From the NCBI GenBank assembly GCA_937872315.1, contig CALMST010000244.1:1-52128 (forward strand): 52,128 nt of DNA. The letters are read 5' to 3'. Positions 27,214-35,259 of the stretch are shown one piece after another. The position numbers were made by a program, and so were the translations under genes. The number at the start of each line of letters is the position of its first letter. The stretch's first letter is position 1. The notes under the pieces are model-generated. The model made no database searches. It saw only the letters and a program-made list of their open reading frames with translations, and was not told the DNA's origin. This DNA is from an uncultured Ignavibacteria bacterium (lineage in GTDB: Bacteria; Bacteroidota; Ignavibacteria; Tepidaquicellales; Tepidaquicellaceae).

Positions 27214-29568
27214 ATGGCACTAAAGGAATACAAACCGGGAACAGCTTTTTCCGGTGTAATAGGAAGGACATTTGACCAGTCAACACCAGCCTGGCCAATG
27301 CCAAACCGCGCAAAAGAAGGAGCTCCGAATGTTCTGTTCATAGTTCAGGATGATACAGGATTCGGGCAAATGGGATGTTACGGAAGCCCTATCAGCACAC
27401 CCAACATAGATGCGCTTGCAAAAGAAGGATTACTCTTCAACAATATGCATACTACTGCATTGTGCTCTCCTACAAGATCTTGTATACTAACCGGAAGGAA
27501 TCATCATTCAAATGCAATGGCCTGCATCACTGAAGGTTCGACAGGATACCCGGGCGCAAATGGAAATATTCCATTTGAGAATGGATTCTTATCTGAAATT
27601 TTAAAAGAAAACGGTTACAATACTTATGCTCTGGGAAAATGGCATTTAACACCAGCCGAACAGAATTCCGCAGCCGGACCTTATGACCGCTGGCCGCTTG
27701 GAAGAGGATTCGAAAGATATTACGGATTCCTTGCCGGAGATACGCATCAGTATTATCCCGAGCTGGTATATGATAATCATCAGGTAGATCCTCCCAAAAC
27801 TCCTGAAGAAGGTTACCATCTTACCGTAGATATAACCAACAAAGCTATGGGATTCATTGCGGATTCAAAACAGATCGCTCCGGATAAGCCATTTTTTATG
27901 TATTTCTGTCCTGGCGCGGGTCATGCGCCTCATCAGGTTCCGAAAGAATGGGCTGATAAATATAAAGGAAAGTTTGATGAAGGATGGGATGCGTACAGAG
28001 AAAAAGTCTTTGCAAAACAAAAGGAGCTTGGCATCATACAGGAAGATGCTGTGCTTTCAAGACACGATCCTGATGTTCAGAACTGGGAAAAATTATCTGA
28101 TGATGAAAGAAGACTGTATTCAAGAATGATGGAAGTGTTTGCCGGATTTCTTGAACATACAGATCATCAGTACGGAAGACTGTTCCAGTTTCTAAAAGAC
28201 ATAGGGGAGTGGGATAATACGCTGATCATGTTTATTTCAGACAACGGAGCAAGCGCGGAAGGCGGACCTACCGGCTCGGTAAACGAGAATAAGTTTTTCA
28301 ATAATGTACCGGACAGTCTGGAGCAGAATCTTGCAGCAATAGATGATATAGGCGGACCAAAATATTACAATCATTATCCATGGGGCTGGACTTTTGCCGG
28401 CAATACTCCATTCAAAAGATGGAAACGCGAAACATACAGAGGCGGGGTCAGCGACCCGTTTATTGTTCACTGGCCGAAAGGTATTAAATCAAAAGGTGAG
28501 ATCCGCGAACAATATGCTCATGCAATTGACATGGTGCCGACTGTTCTCGATGCGCTGGGAATTGAAGCGCCTTTAGAGATCAAAGGAACAACACAGTCGC
28601 CAATCCAGGGAAACAGTTTTGCGCATGCTTTTAATGACGGCAATGCTGAAACCAAACATAAAGTTCAGTATTTCGAAATGATGGGTCATCGCTCGATCTA
28701 TCACGATGGGTGGAGAGCGGTATGTCCCTGGCCGGGTGAATCATTTACTGAAGCTGGCATGGGATTCGGAGCGCCGATAGATGCGGCTAAACTCACGGAA
28801 CTTGATGCAAACAGCTGGGAGCTTTACGATCTCTCAAAAGATCCGACCGAGATGAATGATCTTGCCAAAGTCAACAGACCGAAACTTATAGAAATGGTTT
28901 CGCAGTGGTATGTGGAGGCAGGTAAATATAACGTTCTTCCTATAGACAGCAGAGGAGTTGAAAGGCTGGCTGAACCAAGACCGCAGATTGCAGGACCGAG
29001 AAGTACATATACATATTACCCTCTCACGCAATCAGTACCGGGTAACGCCGCGGTTAATATTCTTAACAGGTCACATTCAATAACTGTCGATGCTGAGATA
29101 CCGGAAGGCGGAGCAGAAGGTGTCCTTTTCAGTATGGGCGGATGCGACGGAGGTTTTACTTTATACATACAGGATAAAAAACTTCATTACGGTTACAACT
29201 ATGTTACATCGGAATATTTCTATGTAAGATCTGTAGATGATGTAACGGAAGGAAGACATAAATTCAGATTTGAGTTTGAAGTCAAAGGGAAACCTGACTT
29301 TGCAATAGGAAAAGGAACACCCGGTTCAGCTCAGTTGTATATAGATGATAAACTTGTTGGTGATAACGAATTTCCATATACAATTCCTTTATCAATCGGG
29401 CTCGGGGCAGCTGTTTCAGTCGGTTCAGATCCCGGTTCTCCGACAATACCTGATTATCAGCCTCCCTATGATTTTACCGGGACAGTCTATAAAGCCGTAG
29501 TGGATGTAAGCGGTGAGCTGATCAAAGATGATGAAGCAACGCTTAAAGCGCTTATGGCAAGACAGTAA
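27214..29568 (+). CDS. Arylsulfatase, 784 residues, intact PAWP-type copy
   Basis: A type I sulfatase lacking a signal peptide. Metal ligands are Asp46-Asp47 (VQDDTGFG) and Asp343-Asn344 (ISDNGASAEG). The formylglycine site is Cys84-Ser-Pro-Thr-Arg88, followed by SCILTGRNHH. Lys142/His144 (GKWH), His237 (GAGHAPH) and the Lys in NTPFKRWKRETYRGG complete the active site. Residues ~620-784 form a concanavalin/LamG-like beta domain of unknown ligand. The N-terminal linker holds Trp27 in a PAWP motif, the codon that is a stop in both sister genes. AGAAAGGA (27201-27208) lies five bases from the ATG. It hydrolyses sulfate esters in the cytoplasm; substrate is unknown. It is a single-gene unit with its own terminator. 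Confidence 0.94.
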   Translation: MALKEYKPGTAFSGVIGRTFDQSTPAWPMPNRAKEGAPNVLFIVQDDTGFGQMGCYGSPISTPNIDALAKEGLLFNNMHTTALCSPTRSCILTGRNHHSNAMACITEGSTGYPGANGNIPFENGFLSEILKENGYNTYALGKWHLTPAEQNSAAGPYDRWPLGRGFERYYGFLAGDTHQYYPELVYDNHQVDPPKTPEEGYHLTVDITNKAMGFIADSKQIAPDKPFFMYFCPGAGHAPHQVPKEWADKYKGKFDEGWDAYREKVFAKQKELGIIQEDAVLSRHDPDVQNWEKLSDDERRLYSRMMEVFAGFLEHTDHQYGRLFQFLKDIGEWDNTLIMFISDNGASAEGGPTGSVNENKFFNNVPDSLEQNLAAIDDIGGPKYYNHYPWGWTFAGNTPFKRWKRETYRGGVSDPFIVHWPKGIKSKGEIREQYAHAIDMVPTVLDALGIEAPLEIKGTTQSPIQGNSFAHAFNDGNAETKHKVQYFEMMGHRSIYHDGWRAVCPWPGESFTEAGMGFGAPIDAAKLTELDANSWELYDLSKDPTEMNDLAKVNRPKLIEMVSQWYVEAGKYNVLPIDSRGVERLAEPRPQIAGPRSTYTYYPLTQSVPGNAAVNILNRSHSITVDAEIPEGGAEGVLFSMGGCDGGFTLYIQDKKLHYGYNYVTSEYFYVRSVDDVTEGRHKFRFEFEVKGKPDFAIGKGTPGSAQLYIDDKLVGDNEFPYTIPLSIGLGAAVSVGSDPGSPTIPDYQPPYDFTGTVYKAVVDVSGELIKDDEATLKALMARQ

Positions 29569-29672
29569 CGTGATTTAGGATTTGGGCTACAGGTTTCAGG
29601 AATTAAATGATTTTGTAATTTCAGGATCTTTGATCCGGGATCTTCCATATCACAAATTGATGCATCAAAATT

Positions 29673-29709
29673 CTCCTTTCCGGATATAATACCGGGAAGG
29701 AGTTTTTTT
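29673..29709 (+). terminator. Intrinsic terminator after intact sulfatase
   Basis: Stem CTCCTTTCCGG / CCGGGAAGGAG with an 8-nt loop and a seven-T tail. The 3' half is shared with the terminator at 21759. Confidence 0.85.
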
Positions 29710-30040
29710 ATTATGGATTTCATAAAAGAGATTTAAAATGATTTTTGGTATGGAATTTTCTGCTGATGTGGATTGGAATTTTTATATAAAATTATATTAT
29801 GACTAATATCTTATTCAGGTTACCTGAAAAGCATTAATTTATTTTTACCAATCAGATCATAATTAAATTTAACCATAGAAGTAGTAAACTTTTTTTTGTT
29901 TTTTTTCTTTTATTAATAATGGTAGTAATGTTAATAATTTTATTTTCATATTTGCTTAAAAATTATGCGAAAAGATATTTCATTGTTGATCCCATGCTTA
30001 TAATTTATTAACCGTTTTTATATTAATATAATATGGTTAC

Positions 30041-30101
30041 ATTAAATATGACTCACCGACCTTCTTCTTGAATACCCCCGGCGTATATTAATTATGACTC
30101 A
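30041..30101 (+). promoter_or_regulatory. Pair of 15-bp direct repeats, possible operator
   Basis: ATTAAATATGACTCA (30041-30055) and ATTAATTATGACTCA (30087-30101) differ at one base and are spaced 46 bases start to start, about 180-235 bases upstream of the DUF3943 start codon. Repeated half-sites at this spacing could bind a regulator. Confidence 0.3.
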
Positions 30102-30277
30102 ATTTTGGTAAGTTCTTTTTAAAAAAGTGTGTTTGCAGTAATAAATTTTAAAATAATATAACACGAAAAAATAAAAAACAATAATTCTAATCTAAAAATA
30201 ATACGTTTTGATTTAAATCAATTTTATATAAGTTGTTCTAAATTAAAACAAAAATTAAGCAGCATTAAATACTAAAT

Positions 30278-31993
30278 ATGCCTATTAAAAAAACTACACT
30301 ACTTGTTTTATTTGTACTGTTTATTGCATTTTTAAACATTTCTTACGCACAGGAAACTGCCGGAAATAAAGAAGTTCTTACTTTGAAAAAACTTTCGGAG
30401 AAAATTTCTTATGCAAACAACAGTAATAAAATAAAATTAACTTTTAATTCTTTTACCGATGAGCAGTACAGTTCTTCGGTGATCAAAAAGTTTTCAGTTA
30501 AGAGCAATAAAGCTCTTTCTAAAAGTTATGATGATTTTGGAAATTTAAATTCTGATGATAATAACTTCTTATCATTATCTCCGAAAACAAAATACTCCTT
30601 AAAAAACATTACATCAAAACAACTACCACCTCCTGAGAAATATATTCCATGGGAATCATCGAAACATTTCGGATGGGCAGTTTTTGATGAACTGTTTTTC
30701 AACATTGCTTTCCCTTGGGCTCTGGCAAGATTTGGAAGAGACTGGGATGATCCCGGTCAGGGGGAAAGATGGCCGTTTATAGGTTTTCAGTCTATCTGGT
30801 CTAATTTAAATAACGGCTGGAATTATGACGGTGATAACTTCCAGACAAATTATTTCGCTCATCCGTTCGGAGGAAGTTTATTCTTTAACAGTGGAAGGGC
30901 AAACGGTTATAACTTCTGGGAATCAGGCGCATTTGCACTCGCAGGAAGTTTTATATGGGAGCATTTCATGGAAACTAATCAGCCAGCTATAAATGACTGG
31001 GTAAATACCGGTTTAAACGGAGCGGCTTTCGGTGAAATTCTTTACAGACTTTCTACTATGGTAACTGACAATACTGCCCGAGGATCTCACAGAGTCTGGA
31101 CTGAGATCGCAGGTGGTTTATTTAATCCTGTAAGATTATTTCAAAGATTAGTAACAGGTGAAGTTTCAAAAGTTTTCCCGAATCCGGATTGGCGTGAACC
31201 GGATTTCTTTGATCTTAATCTTGATGCGGGTACTCAGGTTTTTATAAATGATTCTTCTGATAATAAAGAACTTGAAGGATTGTTTGAAATGGAAATTGTG
31301 TATGGTGATCAATACGATCTAGCACATACAACTCCGTTCTCAAATTTTAGATTTGATCTTGGGATAGGAACTATTTCACCTTCACTTCAGGAAATGCATG
31401 CAAATGGAAGTCTTTTAGCATTTCAGATCTCTGATAAGAAAACTGCCAAGCATTCTCTTGAAACAACTTTGAATTATGATTATATCAATAATATTGCTTT
31501 GATTTACGGAAGTGCTGCATTTATTGAAAAATTAAATTCAAAATATGAATTGAATGATAATAACCTGACATTAAGAACAAATATTGGATTAAGAATAGCT
31601 CCTATGGCTGCTACATCAGATAATTATTTCCTTGATTCTACTGACGGTAGAAATTATGACATGGGACAAGCTCTTGGAGCAAGTGCCGGTATTGGTTTGT
31701 ATAAAGGTGATTGGAGTATATTTGAAGTTGATTATACAATGGACTATTTGTGGACACAAAGCGAACCTGCATTTTCTGAACATTTACTTCAGTGGGGTGA
31801 AGCAAGATTTCAACTTCCTCTGAAAGATTATTTTGTATTCGGAGTTGCATTAGGGTTTTATAAAAGTAACAGTTACTACCATTACCCACCCGGATTCATT
31901 ACTGATCCCAATACAGGTCAACCAATGGCGACTCCGGATGTAAGTTTTCAGTCACCGCTTATCAGAGCATACTTTAAAACAAGGATATTTTAA
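30278..31993 (+). CDS. DUF3943 outer-membrane-associated protein
   Basis: A 571-residue exported protein with a signal peptide cleaved near SYAQ and a polar linker to about residue 120. A DUF3943 domain (PF13084) follows: FFNIAFPWALARFGRD, YFAHPFGGSLFFNSGRANGY, EHFMETNQPAINDWVNTG and the basic RLFQRLV block. From ~310 to the end it is beta-rich with aromatic-terminated strands, like an outer-membrane barrel. Function is unknown. A second barrel gene starts 16 bases downstream, so the pair forms an operon. Confidence 0.85.
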   Translation: MPIKKTTLLVLFVLFIAFLNISYAQETAGNKEVLTLKKLSEKISYANNSNKIKLTFNSFTDEQYSSSVIKKFSVKSNKALSKSYDDFGNLNSDDNNFLSLSPKTKYSLKNITSKQLPPPEKYIPWESSKHFGWAVFDELFFNIAFPWALARFGRDWDDPGQGERWPFIGFQSIWSNLNNGWNYDGDNFQTNYFAHPFGGSLFFNSGRANGYNFWESGAFALAGSFIWEHFMETNQPAINDWVNTGLNGAAFGEILYRLSTMVTDNTARGSHRVWTEIAGGLFNPVRLFQRLVTGEVSKVFPNPDWREPDFFDLNLDAGTQVFINDSSDNKELEGLFEMEIVYGDQYDLAHTTPFSNFRFDLGIGTISPSLQEMHANGSLLAFQISDKKTAKHSLETTLNYDYINNIALIYGSAAFIEKLNSKYELNDNNLTLRTNIGLRIAPMAATSDNYFLDSTDGRNYDMGQALGASAGIGLYKGDWSIFEVDYTMDYLWTQSEPAFSEHLLQWGEARFQLPLKDYFVFGVALGFYKSNSYYHYPPGFITDPNTGQPMATPDVSFQSPLIRAYFKTRIF

Positions 31994-32009
31994 AACTGCA
32001 AATTAATCT

Positions 32010-32684
32010 ATGAAAATAATTTTATTAATAATAGTATTTTGTCTTTCGATAACCGGGTTGAGTTTTTCTCAATCACTGTCTCCTTTAAAATTATCGGACA
32101 ATAATAAAAAAACAATTGTAAATCCTGTAAAAGAAGCAGGTTCATATGATTACAAGAAACAGCTAAGTGATCAGATCTTTGTAACATATAGTTCTATACA
32201 GAATTTAGGTAATTTCAAGAATTATTATAGTAACGGATCCGGAGTTATGATCAATTATGGTATGTACTTTCCCAATTCATGGCTGGCGGTAGTTCGTACC
32301 GGATATTTCAATGAACCTTTAAAAGTTGGTGTGGATTCCGGCGGATTTAATAATTTTAATTATATTCCGATTCATTTCGGCGGTAGATTTTATGTTTACA
32401 AAAATGTTTTCATGCCGTATTTTTCTTTCATGAACGGTATAAACATAATTTCTGCTTCAGATTTTGCAGGTGATTCTAATCATGATGATGAGACAACAGT
32501 TAAGTATGCATTTCAGGTAGGCTTTGGTTTTGATGTTAAGTTTACAAAGAATTTTGGAATTAATGCAAGTATCAATTTTAATAATAGCTTCTGGGAAGAT
32601 GCTGATCCCGGAATTGGTCAGGAAGGAAAAATGATGACAGGATTTGAATATTCGGGAGGTCTGGTGTATAATTTTAACAGATAG
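32010..32684 (+). CDS. Small outer-membrane beta-barrel protein
   Basis: A 224-residue protein with a signal peptide (cleaved near LSFSQ) and a chain of amphipathic strands (SWLAVVRTGYFNEPL, HFGGRFYVYKNVFMPYFSF, YAFQVGFGFDVKFTKNFG, FEYSGGLVYNFNR), the last ending in the usual aromatic-plus-polar barrel terminus. It resembles OmpW/OMP_b-brl-type eight-stranded barrels. It is cotranscribed with the DUF3943 gene, 16 bases upstream. Function is unknown. Confidence 0.75.
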   Translation: MKIILLIIVFCLSITGLSFSQSLSPLKLSDNNKKTIVNPVKEAGSYDYKKQLSDQIFVTYSSIQNLGNFKNYYSNGSGVMINYGMYFPNSWLAVVRTGYFNEPLKVGVDSGGFNNFNYIPIHFGGRFYVYKNVFMPYFSFMNGINIISASDFAGDSNHDDETTVKYAFQVGFGFDVKFTKNFGINASINFNNSFWEDADPGIGQEGKMMTGFEYSGGLVYNFNR

Positions 32685-32720
32685 ATTTAAATTATATAGT
32701 AATCTTTTTAGCATAGAACA

Positions 32721-32756
32721 AGAAAAAGCGGGATAATATCCTGCTTTTTCTTTTTT
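32721..32756 (+). terminator. Intrinsic terminator after DUF3943 operon
   Basis: A 13-bp stem (AGAAAAAGCGGGA / TCCTGCTTTTTCT) with one G-U pair, a short loop and a T tail. The A-rich 5' arm could also function for the opposite strand. Confidence 0.85.
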
Positions 32757-32857
32757 ATCTAATTTTCGGGTTTTATAGAAATATTTTGATTTAAAATTAA
32801 TTATAAATGACAGGACAGGGCAATATGAGATACATGCAAGTTAGTTAAAAAACTATC

Positions 32858-33319
32858 TTATTTTTTTTTAGTTTTTGCTTTGGCTTTCGGCTTAGCTGTA
32901 GATTTAGCTTTCAGCTTAGCTGTAAATTTAGCTTTCGGCTTAGCTGTAGATTTAGCTTTTGGCTTAGCTGTAGATTTAGCTTTTGGCTTAGCTGTAGATT
33001 TAGCTTTCTCTATTGGTAAAGAACTTTCTGATTCAGATTTTTTATTTTTTCGGATTTTAGTTTTGGGGATCTCCGGGAGAATTTTTTGAAAATTATTATT
33101 TTTAAAAACCTTTTGCATTTCTGTCTTAACCTTTTTAAGATTTCTGTTTGCTTCATCTTCCATAATAAAATAAACCATCTTGGATTTCCCGTTATGGAAT
33201 TCAATAATCAAGCAGTAAGGTTTTTTTGGATTGTCTGATTCTGTACTTTTTACGGATTTTATAAACTCGGATTGTATAAACGACAGATCATTTACAGGTC
33301 CAACTGAAATAGATCTCAT
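32858..33319 (-). CDS. Protein with histone-H1-like Lys/Ala repeat tail
   Basis: 153 residues. The first ~85 form a small alpha/beta domain (SISVGPVNDLSFIQSEFI, KPYCLIIEFHNGKSKMVYF, then a helix NLKKVKTEMQKVFKNN) that I do not recognise as a named family. From residue ~90 the chain is very basic, with five tandem 8-residue repeats (PKAKSTAK) ending in AKTKKK, like the tails of bacterial histone-H1-like proteins (Hc1, AlgP). It probably binds nucleic acid or another polyanion. AAAGGAAAG lies about eight bases before the ATG. Copy number of the 24-bp repeat could vary between strains. Confidence 0.8.
   Translation of the reverse strand: MRSISVGPVNDLSFIQSEFIKSVKSTESDNPKKPYCLIIEFHNGKSKMVYFIMEDEANRNLKKVKTEMQKVFKNNNFQKILPEIPKTKIRKNKKSESESSLPIEKAKSTAKPKAKSTAKPKAKSTAKPKAKFTAKLKAKSTAKPKAKAKTKKK
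32883..33002. repeat. 24-bp coding tandem repeat x5
   Basis: Five in-register copies of a 24-bp unit encoding PKAKSTAK-type octapeptides in the basic tail of the 32858 gene. Copies differ by single bases (one encodes KFTAK and one LKAK). Confidence 0.92.
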
Positions 33320-33409
33320 GACTTTCCTTTCTTTAGTTTTTTGATTTAAATAAAGCTAAGAGGAAGTTTAATCATTTTTTTTTGAATATATAAGTCATTC
33401 AGGATATTT

Positions 33410-33530
33410 TTTTAAATTTACCCGATTTAAAATATTCTTTGTATCTGCAGTGTATTATATCAAACTTCCTGGTTAATCTGTGGCGTAATAGCAGTTTCGG
33501 GATCAGACGGTCAACTTTAGTAAATTACTG
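33410..33530 (+). repeat. Dispersed repeat family A, copy 3
   Basis: Shares TTAATCTGTGGC (33473-33484) and the downstream TCAGACGGTCAACTTTAG-type block with copy 2, in the same orientation. It is the most diverged of the three copies. Confidence 0.5.
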
Positions 33531-33547
33531 TTTATCTGAATATAGAA

Positions 33548-33558
33548 CCCCCCCCCCC
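33548..33558. repeat. Homopolymer C11
   Basis: Eleven consecutive Cs followed by GG and seven Ts, exceptional in this AT-rich context. It could be a slippage hotspot. Confidence 0.95.
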
Positions 33559-33608
33559 GGTTTTTTTGAAAGATAAGATGAAAGCGGGCAAATATTTCAA
33601 GTAAGCGT

Positions 33609-33629
33609 TCGGCGGATGAGATCTGCCGA
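33609..33629. other. Hairpin TCGGCGGAT/ATCTGCCGA
   Basis: A 9-bp stem (one G-U pair) with a 3-nt loop and no T tail, so not a terminator. It lies in a GC-richer patch about 50 bases after the C11 tract. Role is unknown. Confidence 0.5.
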
Positions 33630-34094
33630 GCATCCCGGACAGGAAATTTTTGCTTATCGCCGAAGCTCTGAAATTTTTTCAGCAAATAATTACAGTTAGG
33701 TTATTTGATATCTCAGCCTGAAATGTTTGATTGTGAATTGGATATAATTCAAGTATAAATCTAGTAAAATGTTTTGGACAATGTTGAAATTTACTCTGTA
33801 TAATTAATGGCTCTTGAATTGAATCTGTAAATTTTAATTTTTACTTTATGATGTCTTTTAAATATTGTAAAAAATGTTTTCATATAAGTAAAATAGCTTT
33901 AAAAATAAATCGTGATCTGTGTTTTTTCTTATTTCTTCTGATCTTTCAAATTAAAAAGCTAAATCCGGTAGAGCTTAATTCTTTTATATATTTTATTAAA
34001 CATATTGGACAGGGTTGGAGTATATTAATAACTTTCTTAAAAATCCATTTTCAAAGTAATTATATCTATTCTATAAATTAAACCAACAAATCCA

Positions 34095-34835
34095 ATGAAA
34101 AAATTACTATTAGCTTCAATTTCATCATGTCTTTTCTTAATCTCATGCGGTGAAAAGAGTGAAGTAATACACGAAGAAAAACTGGATTCTAAAAAAGAAA
34201 CAGAAGTAAGAAATGATGTGATGACAAAAGAGCTTCAGAATGCTTCCACACCTGAGCAGGTACTGGAAGTATTAAAAGCAGGGAACGTAAAATTTGTAAA
34301 AGGTGATCTTACTTTTACCGATTATCCGAAACAGATAATGCAGACTTCGCAAGGTCAGTTTCCGACAGCAGTAGTTCTGTCCTGCCTTGATTCGAGAGTT
34401 CCTGTCGAGAAAGTTTTTGATCTTGGCATAGGAGACATCTTTGTGGCAAGAGTAGCAGGAAATATTATTAATCCTGATATACTTGCAAGTATGGAATACG
34501 GATGTAAAGTTGTGGGCTCCAAACTAATAGTAGTACTCGGTCATACCGAATGCGGAGCAGTGAAAGCAGCTATTGATGATGTTAAACTTGGAAACATTAC
34601 CGAGCTACTCGAAAAGATCAAGCCGTCCGTGGATAGTCTTTCAAAATTTGAAGGAGATAAGACTTCTAAAAATAAAGAGTATGTAACAAAAGTAACAGAT
34701 GAGAATGTTTTAGTTGCAATTGAAGAGATCAGAAAAAACAGTCCGATTCTCAAAGAGATGGAAGAAAAGGGAGAGATAGACATAGTAGGAGGATTGTATG
34801 ATGTCAGTACCGGGTCAGTTACTTTCATGAAATAA
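34095..34835 (+). CDS. Beta-class carbonic anhydrase, exported lipoprotein
   Basis: A 246-residue beta-carbonic anhydrase. Zinc ligands are Cys97 in SCLDSR (with the Asp99/Arg101 dyad), His150 and Cys153 in GHTECGAVKAA. The GDIFVARVAGNI block and the C-terminal GLYDVSTGSVTF are also typical. It interconverts CO2 and bicarbonate. Unusually it carries a lipoprotein signal (lipobox LISC, Cys18), so it should be anchored in the envelope and act in the periplasm. A Glu/Lys-rich linker of ~30 residues follows the lipobox. It is single-gene, without a convincing terminator. Confidence 0.93.
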   Translation: MKKLLLASISSCLFLISCGEKSEVIHEEKLDSKKETEVRNDVMTKELQNASTPEQVLEVLKAGNVKFVKGDLTFTDYPKQIMQTSQGQFPTAVVLSCLDSRVPVEKVFDLGIGDIFVARVAGNIINPDILASMEYGCKVVGSKLIVVLGHTECGAVKAAIDDVKLGNITELLEKIKPSVDSLSKFEGDKTSKNKEYVTKVTDENVLVAIEEIRKNSPILKEMEEKGEIDIVGGLYDVSTGSVTFMK

Positions 34836-35259
34836 TACAGAGCGCAATTCCGGAAATTTCATAACTGTATTATCATGCCCAAAACTTTAAAGAGTTTTAT
34901 ATTCAAAGTGATAATTTTTCTATGTTAGTTTAAAATCAAAAATAGTTTTTCAAATTCTGAAAATATCCCATACTGCCCTTCTATTTTCTACGGAGAGTTT
35001 TAAGGGATTTTTGTTCAGCGTTAAAGATATCAGGGTAATTGCGTTTTTATTTTTTCCGGTGATTTAATTTAATTATTTTTTTCCAGAGATCTAACGCATC
35101 TCTGAATTTCCAAATTATTACATATTTTTTTTAAACTGTTCTATATAGTTTTGATTTATCAAACAAAGTAAATAATATTATTATTGTTTGGGATTTTTTC
35201 TTGAACATCAATGAAATATTTTAAAATTCACAATTCAGTAATCTAAAAAACAGAAAATC
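34836..35259. other. Intergenic region upstream of sulfatase
   Basis: About 420 AT-rich bases. No gene, repeat, RNA or recognisable promoter is seen, although the sulfatase promoter must lie here. Confidence 0.55.

Larger units (their letters stand above)
29569..30277. other. Intergenic region upstream of DUF3943 gene
   Basis: About 710 bases. It holds the sulfatase terminator, then a strongly AT-rich leader with a pair of 15-bp direct repeats (30041-30101). No gene is seen. Confidence 0.65.
33320..34094. other. Intergenic region between divergent genes
   Basis: About 775 bases. It contains a copy of dispersed repeat A, an 11-C homopolymer, a hairpin (33609-33629) and AT-rich sequence upstream of the carbonic anhydrase gene. 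Short open frames here (33503-33685 minus, 33848-34081 plus) lack recognisable domains and I do not call them. Confidence 0.65.

Noticed and set aside
32880-33089. Open frame on the plus strand encoding a hydrophobic LAVDLAFG repeat protein
   Set aside because: It is exactly antisense to the Lys/Ala repeat tail and arises from the 24-bp repeat; no start signal and no other coding evidence.
33503-33685. 60-codon minus-strand open frame across the C11 tract
   Set aside because: Its frame depends on the homopolymer length and it overlaps repeat family A; possibly a fragment of an element, but not supportable as a gene.
33848-34081. 77-codon plus-strand open frame before the carbonic anhydrase gene
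   Set aside because: AT-rich, Lys/Phe/Ile composition typical of translated intergenic DNA, and no recognisable motif.
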